DNA of 5,862 bases from JAAXHE01 sp964551635 (GCA_964551635.1 CAZKDZ010000175.1:1-5862); one strand, 5' to 3'. Numbered from the stretch's first letter, positions 1-5,862 are shown. Notes: generated by a model from the sequence alone, not told the origin. Program-made: numbers and translations.

Positions 1-10
1 CCTACGGCGT

Positions 11-37
11 GTTCCTTTTGAAGCGACCAAAAGGAAC
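11..37. repeat. Perfect hairpin with GGAACCAAAAG tail, inverted relative of the hairpin at 466-512
   Basis: GTTCCTTTTG (11-20) and CAAAAGGAAC (28-37) form a perfect 10-bp stem around AAGCGAC. On the plus strand it continues CAAAAGTCGCC and then GC-rich sequence (GCTGGGCGCGGGGCCTGCC, to 66). The order stem, AAAAG, GC-rich tail matches the hairpin at 466-512 read on the other strand. The left edge of the window may cut the full repeat. Confidence 0.65.
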
Positions 38-205
38 CAAAAGTCGCCGCTGGGCGCGGGGCCTGCCATATGCATAGCACGAATACCCTCGCGGGATGCA
101 CCGAATCGATTGCCCTGCCAGCCACAAAAGAAGAACCATCTCCAGTGTGGGACGGTATCGCGCGCTTTGCTCTGGAAGCGCTCTGGAATGCAGTCGCGTC
201 AGGAA

Positions 206-228
206 TCTTACTGGCCTGCCGAGTAAGA
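206..228. repeat. Short perfect hairpin in the intergenic region
   Basis: TCTTACT (206-212) pairs with AGTAAGA (222-228) around a nine-base GC-rich loop. Seven perfect pairs could occur by chance at this scale; it is listed because several such stems cluster here. Confidence 0.35.
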
Positions 229-238
229 GCAGCAATCA

Positions 239-264
239 GCCGCCAACTTAAGGCGAAAGGCGGC
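239..264. repeat. Short GC-rich hairpin in the intergenic region
   Basis: GCCGCC (239-244) pairs with GGCGGC (259-264) around a 14-base loop. No T run follows on either strand, so it is not called a terminator. Confidence 0.35.
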
Positions 265-299
265 ACCAGCACAAAACCGAGCGGTGGACATTCTCTATC

Positions 300-324
300 A
301 GAAAAACCACCGACCGCACGGTGG
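300..324 (-). terminator. Candidate intrinsic terminator for leftward transcription
   Basis: On the minus strand CCACCG (324 to 319), loop TGCGGT, CGGTGG (312 to 307) is followed at once by TTTTTCT (306 to 300). A GC-rich stem with a T run is the layout of a Rho-independent terminator. It lies about 255 bases past the synthase stop, in the right direction to end the operon transcript. The stem is short, six bases. CCACCG also occurs downstream on the same strand (287 to 282) and could compete for the same CGGTGG arm. Confidence 0.45.
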
Positions 325-334
325 AGGAGTGGGG

Positions 335-441
335 GGTTTTTCCGTGCTAATCCGTCCAGCACGCGAAGTATTGGGACACCTGAGGGGCACTTAGGCCACC
401 CAATTTCCATTTTCGCCACTGAGGTGATTCACGGAAAAACC
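335..441. repeat. 12-bp perfect inverted repeat spaced by 83 bases
   Basis: GGTTTTTCCGTG (335-346) and CACGGAAAAACC (430-441) are exact inverse complements. A shorter related arm, GAAAAACC, lies at 301-308. The spacer has no gene and includes TTGGG (371-375) opposite CCCAA (399-403). The pair may be the ends of a small decayed element or the outer stem of a structured RNA. No target duplication is evident. Confidence 0.55.
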
Positions 442-465
442 GGCCCCCTGCCGAAGGGCGCGCTT

Positions 466-512
466 CTTTTTGGTCCTTTTTCTTACGCGCATAAGAAAAA
501 GGACGTAAAAAG
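466..512. repeat. Long perfect hairpin, member of a GGACC-AAAAAG repeat pair
   Basis: GTCCTTTTTCTTA (473-485) and TAAGAAAAAGGAC (492-504) pair over 13 bases with a six-base loop, CGCGCA. CTTTTT (466-471) and AAAAAG (507-512) extend the stem after a G-T wobble and one bulged base. It stands 67 bases past the synthase stop. Neither strand has a run of T after the stem, so it is not a standard intrinsic terminator, though it could protect an mRNA 3' end. Read on the minus strand it continues GGACCAAAAAG and then GC-rich sequence with CTTCGGCAGGGGGCC, a layout echoed by the hairpin at 11-37. Confidence 0.8.
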
Positions 513-578
513 TTAATAATAAAAGATTTAGGTTGCAAATTACATCGTCCAGAAGCGAGACCATTCAATCTTGATGCC

Positions 579-2426
579 TCAATCTGTGCCTCCAAATACT
601 CCATTCCGTATCCCGAAGATATTCTTCGGATCCATGGCGTTTTTCGCCTGACGCATCACCTGGATGCTGTTATCGCTCTGGATCTGAGGCAGGAAATCCC
701 GTCGCACCTTGCCGACGCCATGGTGGTGCGACAACGACCCCCCGTTATCCAGTATGACCTGGCGCAACTGGTGTTCGATCGCGTGAAACGTCCGGCCGGG
801 TTGTTCCAGTCCCTTGCCGTAGATTCCCATGGTAAAATAGATGCAGACGCCCGTATGGTAGGTCTGCGTCACCCTGTACGAGAGATAGGGTTTGCCGGGA
901 ACGCCGTGCCTTTCGGCCTGGTCGACCAGTTCGCCGGATACCGCATCGCACACCTGGTGGATCCGGTCCCACGGCACCGACGTTTCGAAGGTTTCCCCCA
1001 GAATTCCGTACTGATTCAGGAAGTCCCGGATATAGGCGATGCCGAACGTGAGCGAGTATCCTCTCTTGCCGTTGCCGGCGCCCGCGCTCTTCGCGCCGTA
1101 TTTTTTCGCCAGGCTGAAGATCGTCCGTTCCTGCTGGCCGACCTCGTCGCGCGTGCCCTCCATCACGATGGTGCATGCCGCCATCTTCATCGGATCGAAA
1201 CCCAGCAGCTTCAGCAGGACGAACTTCTGAATCCGGTCCTTGATGCCCTTCAGAAATGTCGGCGCCGGTTTCAGCGCCTGGCCGAACCGGAATTCGTTGT
1301 TGTTGACCAGGCGGATACTGGCGGGCAGCATTCCGGTCTGCCGGAGCGCCTTCAGGTACGCGACGCCCTTCTCGAATGCCGGAAACACAAGCGCGCCGTA
1401 CCTGCGTGTCTCCGGGATCGGATGGATCTTGATCACCGCCGTGGTGATGATTCCGAAATTGCCTTCACTGCCGAACAGCAGGCCCCTGGGTTGAACGCCC
1501 GTGGAATTCCGGGGCGTCACAGCTCGCGTCGCGATCTCCCCGGTGGGCGTCACCAGCGTCGCCTCGAGTACGATGTCTTCGATATTGCCGTAACGGTTCT
1601 TCTTCATCCCGCTCGCGTTGGTGGAGATCCACCCGCCCATCGTGGAGAGTTCCACGCTGTCGGGATCGTGCCCCGACGTATACCCCCGCTCTCCCAGCGC
1701 CCGCTCCATTGCCTTCCCCGAAATGCCCGATTCGACGCATGCATGGAGATTGGCCTCGTCAATCCACAGCACCCGGTCCATTCGCCGCATATCCACGGAA
1801 ACGATCGTGCGCCGCTCGTCCGGCGGGCACGCCAGCGCCCCGCTCACGTTCGTCCCTCCGCCATAGGGCACCAGACAGACGTCGTGCGCATTGGCCAGGT
1901 CGATGATGTCCTTGACATCGGCCTCTTTCTCAGGATAAAACACCATATCGACCAGACGCGGCAGCGAGTCCCCGTACATCACGCGATATACTTCCTCAAC
2001 GCTCAGTTGTCCGTGGCTGTGCACCAGCCTCGTCTTAGGATCGAATGATACCTGTCCCTCGCCGAACCGTTCGTTCACCGCGTTGCCGAATGCGGCGTTG
2101 AGATTCGGCTCGGGCGCCTCGACGTCCTCGCGTTCCGCGTACGAATCTTCCCTCCGGATTGGCGTCCCCAGCACGTCCTCGACAAAGGCGACCAGAAACG
2201 GCATCCGGTAGCCCGAAATCGGGTACCGGTTCCCGGTTACTTTCACCGTCCGTTCATCCACAAACTCGAACCGCGTATCCGTATATCCCCACTTGTGGGG
2301 GAACCGTTCCCCTTCCGAGTGATCGAAGAAATCGTCCGGTTCGTTCCCGGACCGCCTCCGGTTCGACAGGTGCGCGAACACCAGGACAACCGCTACGGCA
2401 ACCGCTGCTATTCCCCAGTCAGGCAT
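579..2426 (-). CDS. agpS: Alkylglycerone-phosphate synthase (alkyl-DHAP synthase), FAD-dependent, with an N-terminal membrane segment
   Basis: It exchanges the acyl chain of acyl-dihydroxyacetone phosphate for a fatty alcohol, forming the ether bond; FAD takes part without net oxidation. The 615-residue protein begins with a hydrophobic stretch (WGIAAVAVAVVLVFAHL, about 4-20), a likely membrane anchor. A lead-in follows that is close to animal AGPS (KWGYTDTRF, TGNRYPISG). The VAO/PCMH-type FAD-binding domain shows PYGGGTNVSG (187-196), GHDPDSVELSTMGGW (252-266), RYGNIED (278-284) and GSEGNFGI (319-326). The cap and C-terminal domain keep SIRL (Arg372, matching the human Arg419 altered in rhizomelic chondrodysplasia), YRVTQTY (Arg518), CIYF (Tyr530), the SHHHGVGK histidines (567-569) and DPKNIFGIRN at the end. 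From memory, much of the length matches human AGPS closely, more so than generic glycolate or lactate oxidases of this fold. No peroxisomal PTS2-like leader is seen. It is the last gene of the operon, and its start is set by GGGAG at 2433-2437. Confidence 0.95.
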   Translation of the reverse strand: MPDWGIAAVAVAVVLVFAHLSNRRRSGNEPDDFFDHSEGERFPHKWGYTDTRFEFVDERTVKVTGNRYPISGYRMPFLVAFVEDVLGTPIRREDSYAEREDVEAPEPNLNAAFGNAVNERFGEGQVSFDPKTRLVHSHGQLSVEEVYRVMYGDSLPRLVDMVFYPEKEADVKDIIDLANAHDVCLVPYGGGTNVSGALACPPDERRTIVSVDMRRMDRVLWIDEANLHACVESGISGKAMERALGERGYTSGHDPDSVELSTMGGWISTNASGMKKNRYGNIEDIVLEATLVTPTGEIATRAVTPRNSTGVQPRGLLFGSEGNFGIITTAVIKIHPIPETRRYGALVFPAFEKGVAYLKALRQTGMLPASIRLVNNNEFRFGQALKPAPTFLKGIKDRIQKFVLLKLLGFDPMKMAACTIVMEGTRDEVGQQERTIFSLAKKYGAKSAGAGNGKRGYSLTFGIAYIRDFLNQYGILGETFETSVPWDRIHQVCDAVSGELVDQAERHGVPGKPYLSYRVTQTYHTGVCIYFTMGIYGKGLEQPGRTFHAIEHQLRQVILDNGGSLSHHHGVGKVRRDFLPQIQSDNSIQVMRQAKNAMDPKNIFGIRNGVFGGTD

Positions 2427-2432
2427 AACGCA

Positions 2433-2437
2433 CTCCC
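2433..2437 (-). promoter_or_regulatory. Ribosome-binding site that fixes the start of the alkyl-DHAP synthase gene
   Basis: On the minus strand GGGAG is followed by TGCGTT and then ATG (2424-2426), giving six-base spacing. It lies between the left target duplication of the palindromic element (2440-2442) and the start codon, so the insertion spared it by only two bases. It supports the ATG at 2426 over the in-frame ATG at 2511-2513, which lies inside the inserted element. Confidence 0.7.
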
Positions 2438-2442
2438 GTTTA

Positions 2443-2604
2443 GAAGCTGTCTTAAAAATCCCAGCGGTCTTCGCGCGGCTGCAAAAGCGCCGGTCGGCGT
2501 TGGGCAAATCCACCCGTATAGAAAAATATGGGCGGATTCTCCCGCCTTGACCGCCACTTTTTCGCTCGCGCTCGGGAACTCACCGGTAATTTTAAAACAG
2601 CTTC
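2443..2604. mobile_element. MITE-like 162-bp palindromic insertion element with TTA target duplication
   Basis: The ends are inverted copies: GAAGCTGTCTTAAAA at 2443-2457 and its counterpart GAAGCTGTTTTAAAA read inward from 2604, with 17 of the outer 20 positions matching. TTA stands directly outside both ends (2440-2442 and 2605-2607), as expected for a 3-bp target duplication. The symmetry runs through the whole element. AAAAGCGCCGGTC (2483-2495) faces the complement of AAAAGTGGCGGTC (2549-2561). AATCCACCCGTAT (2507-2519) faces the complement of AATCCGCCCATAT near the centre (2526-2538), about position 2523. It contains no transposase and no credible gene, so it would need a transposase supplied elsewhere. 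TNA-type 3-bp duplications are known for some IS5-family groups, but the family assignment is a guess. It separates the acyltransferase and synthase genes; without it they would be about 94 bases apart. A structured regulatory RNA is the alternative, but the target duplication favours insertion. Confidence 0.75.
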
Positions 2605-2685
2605 TTACCACAAACTGCCGTACCATATTCGAATGCGGCCAGGCAACTCAAAGATGGCTAACCCGGATCGTCACGGGCCGACGCA

Positions 2686-4626
2686 TCACTCCGAGGGTTC
2701 CGGATTCAGCAGATTGGAAATATGAACCGCCTGAAGCAGGTTGGCGGCTTCCAGCTGAATTCGCAGCGACCGGCGGCGGGGCAGCAACGTGGTCTCGCCC
2801 GGAATAGGAGGCAGGATCACCGCCTCGATCACACCCGGATTGATATTCAGATTGCGCGCCGGGCACTTCGGCCACAGCGCGTGGCTGCCGCGAAAGACGA
2901 TGGGAATCATCACTACGTCCGCGGGGAGTTTCGCGAACAGCGCGTGCTGGAGCGGGAACAGTTGAACGTCGAACGAAGCCGTTGTGCCCATCGGATAGAT
3001 CACGCCGGGGCGGCGTTCCATCTCCTGCAGAATGCGTGGAATCGTATGGGATGAGATGTCCACGCTGTCCCTGGTGATGAAGCCGTCGACGGTCTCGAAC
3101 ATCCTGTCGAATTTGTCCGGTGACATCCCGAAGATGCTGATCTCCCGGGATCCAATCTTCACCGAGGTTGACTTCGCCAGTCCCGTGCGGGCCAGTTGAA
3201 CCACCGGCCGGGAACGGTCCCATCCCATTGCATCCAGAAACACCGGGTCGTTGAAAACCGAAAACACCACGAAATGCTCCAGCATGCTCTGATGCGAAGG
3301 CAGGAACAGAATCCTCTGGCCGCCATCGGAAAGGCCCATTTCCCTGACCAGCGTCCGGAACATCGGATCAATCGTCACGTCCAGCCGGATGCCGAACGCA
3401 TTCATGGTGTCGCGGGACCAATCCAGCCAGACTTCCCACGCGCGTTCGTGCCTTTGTGGCGGCGAGAGGTCCTCTTCGGCGATCCGCCGCCGGCGCGTAC
3501 CCACCCGCCAGCAGCGCCTCGCCCACCGCAACATCCTCAATTTGCGCTGCAGGGACGTCAGTTCCTCCGTTGCGCCCACATGAGCATAGTCCAGAAATCG
3601 ACCCGTATGAGAGCCGGCCAGCAACGGAGGGAGCGCCACTTCGGTCAATCCGTCCCCGTCGCGAACCGACGAATTCAGCGTATCCACAATCCGGACGCTC
3701 AGATCGATCATGTCCCGCGTCAGATAACTGTACGGCTGCCCGTACCAGTAGTTCTCGGGCCTCAACCGGGCGGGGTCCTCACGGTGCGCCGCGAGAAACT
3801 CCACGAGCATACTCCGGCACAGGTCCACATCCACCCTCAGAGCCGCCGTGCGCTCCGTGTCCGGATCATCGATCTGAACCAGCCGGACGTCGGCGTCCGC
3901 GACCACCTTCCAGACGGAACTGCCGAACCATCCCAGGTTATTGTACGTGTTGTAGCGCGTGGCAAGGAGTTCTCCCGCGGCAATCAGGTGCAACGTCCGC
4001 TGCGCCACGTCTTCCAGGAGTTCCCGGAGGGTTCCGTTCCATGTATCGCCATTCACCTCGCAGGCGTATTCGACCCGCCATCGCGGGTCCTCGTCCGCGG
4101 CAACGCTGGGCAGGGCTTCCGCAACGGCGCTGGCGTGAGACAGCGGCACACGCGAGATCCTCGCCTGTGCCAGCGCCGTCTCGGCCAGGTCCGGCGAGAA
4201 ATCGTCCCCTTTTGCCAGCGCCTCAACGTATAGCGACTGGTACAGTTTCAGGAAATCCTGGCCCGTTCCGGCGCCGCTACCGACGAACTCGTCCCGCAGA
4301 CGCAGGTAAATCCGGTTCCCCTCGTGGTACGCCGGCGTAAGCCCGACGAAGTGGTCGTGGGCCTCCTTCAGCCTCCGGTCCCGCAGCGCCGGAACACCTC
4401 TATAGATCGCGTCCACGATTCGCGCGCGCTTACGCAGCCCTTCCAGGCCGATCTGATCCGCGGGGCCGGGCGGCCAAGCCAGCGCCCCGGCCGTCCAGCC
4501 CTCGAAATAACCCTCGGGCTGAACCGCTTCGATCAACTCCGAGGCGGCCTGATCGTACGCTGCGCGCAGTCTGTCCGGATCCTGCAACAGCATCTGGTGC
4601 ACCGGGACCGTCCTGTTTCGATCCAT
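2686..4626 (-). CDS. Glycerolipid acyltransferase-like protein (GPAT/DHAPAT-type C-terminal domain, unrecognised N-terminal region)
   Basis: It probably acylates dihydroxyacetone phosphate or glycerol-3-phosphate, as GNPAT or PlsB do; the substrate is inferred from context. I chose the ATG at 4624-4626 (646 residues) because a GGGG lies six bases upstream. A TTG four codons earlier has no better site. Residues 1 to about 430 match no family I recognise. They are rich in charged helices and carry a basic stretch near 360-382 (RKLRMLRWARRCWR.. to RRRR). The last 200 residues carry the acyltransferase blocks in order: LPSHQSMLEHF (His445, Glu450), DGFITRDS (about 514-521), YPMGTTAS (544-551), and IPIVFRGSHALWP (574-586) followed by LPPIPG. 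Two key residues are off consensus: block I is HX4E rather than HX4D, and block III has MGTT where EGTR is usual. I see no clear transmembrane helix. The gene lies between a fatty acyl-CoA reductase and an alkyl-DHAP synthase, the GNPAT slot of the ether-lipid pathway. The fold is fairly sure; activity and substrate are less so. Confidence 0.75.
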   Translation of the reverse strand: MDRNRTVPVHQMLLQDPDRLRAAYDQAASELIEAVQPEGYFEGWTAGALAWPPGPADQIGLEGLRKRARIVDAIYRGVPALRDRRLKEAHDHFVGLTPAYHEGNRIYLRLRDEFVGSGAGTGQDFLKLYQSLYVEALAKGDDFSPDLAETALAQARISRVPLSHASAVAEALPSVAADEDPRWRVEYACEVNGDTWNGTLRELLEDVAQRTLHLIAAGELLATRYNTYNNLGWFGSSVWKVVADADVRLVQIDDPDTERTAALRVDVDLCRSMLVEFLAAHREDPARLRPENYWYGQPYSYLTRDMIDLSVRIVDTLNSSVRDGDGLTEVALPPLLAGSHTGRFLDYAHVGATEELTSLQRKLRMLRWARRCWRVGTRRRRIAEEDLSPPQRHERAWEVWLDWSRDTMNAFGIRLDVTIDPMFRTLVREMGLSDGGQRILFLPSHQSMLEHFVVFSVFNDPVFLDAMGWDRSRPVVQLARTGLAKSTSVKIGSREISIFGMSPDKFDRMFETVDGFITRDSVDISSHTIPRILQEMERRPGVIYPMGTTASFDVQLFPLQHALFAKLPADVVMIPIVFRGSHALWPKCPARNLNINPGVIEAVILPPIPGETTLLPRRRSLRIQLEAANLLQAVHISNLLNPEPSE

Positions 4627-4632
4627 TCGAAA

Positions 4633-4636
4633 CCCC
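4633..4636 (-). promoter_or_regulatory. Weak ribosome-binding site of the acyltransferase gene
   Basis: On the minus strand a GGGG precedes the ATG at 4624-4626 by six bases (TTTCGA). It is the only purine-rich match at suitable spacing and favours this ATG over the upstream TTG (4636-4638), which overlaps it. It lies in the 15-base loop of a possible 6-bp hairpin formed by TCGAAA (4627-4632) and TTTCGA (4648-4653), so it would remain accessible. Confidence 0.45.
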
Positions 4637-4680
4637 AACGCGTGAACTTTCGACCGATGGCAATCCTGAAGTGATGGCGG

Positions 4681-5862
4681 TCAATCGGCCTCGGCTGTCA
4701 TCGCGGAAACCGCCCCGTCCCCCTCTTTCAACACATGGTGTTTCAATCCCGGAATGTGGATCTCCTGGATATATTCCTGCCAGTCGATGCGCGTCACGTC
4801 GAAGTTGAATACCTTCCGGTCCTCGGGATTCAGCGCCTCGAACAGCCGGCGGGTATTCTCCGTTTCGAACTCGCAATCGAGATGGGTGTATCCGCAATAG
4901 GTATCGACCAGGGACTCGAGCCGCTCCAGCACGGCTTCCATACCGGACACCCTGCGCCTGTACCGTGAAACCCATCGGGCGGGCAGATAGTCCACGGCCG
5001 CCTTCAACAGGCTCAGAGGTAGCTTGTACTTCAGCGCGACCAGACAACGGAACCGCCGCTGGCTGATGAACTGCCAGGGCCTGACGTCGATGGGCCGCCC
5101 GGCCCGGTCCCGCATGGGCGAAGATTTGAAATAGCCGTATACCAGTTCGACCATTTCGCTGGCCCGCACCGGGTTCTGTGAGCCCGAGGCCACGTGGTAG
5201 ACCTTCATCTCTCCGGACCCGTGTACCTGCGGAAGAACCGCGATTACGGCGTTGCTCAGGATGTCCACGGGTATGATATCCAGCACAATCCCGGGATCGA
5301 TCGGGAAATTCGAAAGCCGGCCCTTGCCGTAGTGGACGATCAGCGGATCGGCGACTTTCAGATCCTCCACCCAGCCCGGTTCCGGGTCTTCGAGGCTGCT
5401 CTCCACGATCGCCGGCCGGACGATGGCCGTCGGAAGGGCTCCCCGCAGTTTCACGACCAACTGTTCGCCCATCGCCTTGGTGAGGGTGTAGCTGTCGTTC
5501 CAGCCGTGACGCCTCGCACGCCGCATCCCTTCGTCCACCATCTGCTTCCGGATCCAGCGCTGGCGAAGCGCTTCCACCTGGTGGGCCTTCCGGTAGTCGG
5601 TCACGCGTTTTCCGCGGTCCTGCCGCCTGAGCTGCTTCAGGAACGCCGCCTCGAGGCCGGGCTCCCCGGATGCCTCCTCGACCTCCCGGGTGAAGGCCCG
5701 GATAGCGTCAATCTCGCCCTGAAGGTCGAACCCGGCGGCGCTTCCGTTGATGAGGTCGGAAACGCTCCTGTCCTGGGGAATCGGCGCTTCGGGTATCCGG
5801 CCGGTGCGCTTTCCGCTCACGTACGCGGTTGATACATGAACGAGCGCGGCTTTCCGGCAGGC
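4681..5862 (-). CDS. Alcohol-forming fatty acyl-CoA reductase (FAR1-like, extended SDR), N-terminus cut off by the window edge
   Basis: It probably reduces long-chain fatty acyl-CoA to fatty alcohol with NADPH. The visible part is 393 residues ending in TGA. The reading frame stays open to the window edge: the 14 codons before the GTG at 5818-5820 read ..ALVHVSTAY and join directly to VSGKRTGRIPE. This is the conserved STAYV..G...G.I.E segment of fatty acyl-CoA reductases, so that GTG is internal and the NAD(P)-binding glycine motif lies outside the window. Counting from the edge, the catalytic Tyr125 and Lys129 are seen in YTLTKAMGEQ, preceded by GWND. RPAIVESSLEDPEPGW follows at about residue 149, then the IPVD..SNA segment near 197 and VYHVASGSQNP near 221. 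The C-terminus (FDVTRIDWQEYI..IHIPGLKHH) resembles the FAR_C/male-sterility tail. The gene leads the visible operon, 54 bases before the acyltransferase start, and would supply the alcohol for the ether bond. Wax ester synthesis is the alternative role. The family call is firm; the substrate is inferred. Confidence 0.9.
   Translation of the reverse strand, partial: ACRKAALVHVSTAYVSGKRTGRIPEAPIPQDRSVSDLINGSAAGFDLQGEIDAIRAFTREVEEASGEPGLEAAFLKQLRRQDRGKRVTDYRKAHQVEALRQRWIRKQMVDEGMRRARRHGWNDSYTLTKAMGEQLVVKLRGALPTAIVRPAIVESSLEDPEPGWVEDLKVADPLIVHYGKGRLSNFPIDPGIVLDIIPVDILSNAVIAVLPQVHGSGEMKVYHVASGSQNPVRASEMVELVYGYFKSSPMRDRAGRPIDVRPWQFISQRRFRCLVALKYKLPLSLLKAAVDYLPARWVSRYRRRVSGMEAVLERLESLVDTYCGYTHLDCEFETENTRRLFEALNPEDRKVFNFDVTRIDWQEYIQEIHIPGLKHHVLKEGDGAVSAMTAEAD

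Larger units (their letters stand above)
1..578. other. Gene-free, hairpin-rich region downstream of the operon
   Basis: No reading frame here has convincing protein features. The open frames read across the hairpins and give low-complexity translations such as KKKD and RRLLVPFGRFKR. Besides the elements listed separately, there are short perfect stems at 343-348/358-363 (CGTGCT with AGCACG) and an 11-base-spaced repeat of GCTCTGGAA (169-177 and 180-188). The segment from 513 to 578, just past the synthase stop, is AT-rich. It looks like intergenic DNA carrying decayed interspersed repeats or a structured RNA; the sequence alone does not decide. Confidence 0.6.

Noticed and set aside
466..512. 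Intrinsic terminator just past the synthase gene
   Set aside because: The stem is long, but no T run follows it on either strand, so it is listed as a repeat hairpin instead.
70..516. Open frame of 148 codons on the plus strand
   Set aside because: It runs through several hairpins, and its C-terminal residues come from the long stem at 466-512. No domain or clear ribosome-binding site is seen.
347..604. Open frame of 85 codons on the minus strand overlapping the synthase end
   Set aside because: It starts inside the synthase gene in another frame and also reads across the long hairpin, giving low-complexity basic sequence.
720..2048. Long 442-codon open frame on the plus strand
   Set aside because: It lies wholly antisense to the conserved AGPS gene. 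Its arginine-, histidine- and proline-rich composition is typical of a high-GC shadow frame.
3196..4340. Long plus-strand open frames opposite the acyltransferase gene
   Set aside because: They are antisense to the gene with recognisable acyltransferase motifs, with shadow-like composition and no family features.
5818..5820. GTG as the start of the fatty acyl-CoA reductase
   Set aside because: The 14 codons upstream to the window edge continue the conserved HVSTAYV block, so the true start lies outside the window.
1..5862. CRISPR array, tRNA, rRNA, prophage or toxin-antitoxin genes
   Set aside because: No regularly spaced direct repeats, cloverleaf-like sequence, rRNA segments or small paired genes could be seen on either strand.

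Overview
The window looks like bacterial chromosome with moderately high GC. It holds three long, intact-looking reading frames, all on the minus strand and closely following one another, plus a gene-free, hairpin-rich stretch at the left end. Nothing in the sequence fixes the species. Shine-Dalgarno-like sites and operon packing point to a bacterium. The origin of the genes cannot be placed further without database searches.

Read in the direction of transcription (right to left), the order is: (1) an alcohol-forming fatty acyl-CoA reductase, 4681-5862, whose N-terminal Rossmann part lies beyond the right edge; (2) a 646-residue protein, 2686-4626, with a C-terminal glycerolipid acyltransferase domain and a long unrecognised N-terminal region; (3) an FAD-dependent alkylglycerone-phosphate synthase (AGPS/ADHAPS), 579-2426, very like the animal peroxisomal enzyme. 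Together they are the bacterial counterparts of the FAR1-GNPAT-AGPS route to ether lipids. The reductase would supply fatty alcohol, the acyltransferase acyl-dihydroxyacetone phosphate, and the synthase would exchange the acyl for an alkyl chain to give alkyl-dihydroxyacetone phosphate. The alkyl-DHAP reductase that would follow is not in the window. This is inferred from sequence. The acyltransferase has non-consensus residues at its key motifs, so its exact reaction is the weakest link.

Between the acyltransferase and the synthase lies a 162-bp, almost fully palindromic insertion (2443-2604) with terminal inverted repeats and a TTA target duplication. It is best read as a MITE-like non-autonomous element. 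It ends only a few bases upstream of the synthase ribosome-binding site. It also created a spurious in-frame N-terminal extension of that gene.

Positions 1-578, downstream of the operon, carry no gene I can support. They hold several hairpins. Two of these share the same design (GGACC or GGAACC arm followed by AAAAG and a GC-rich tail) and face each other at 11-37 and 466-512. There is also one plausible minus-strand intrinsic terminator (about 300-324) and a 12-bp perfect inverted repeat (335-346 with 430-441).
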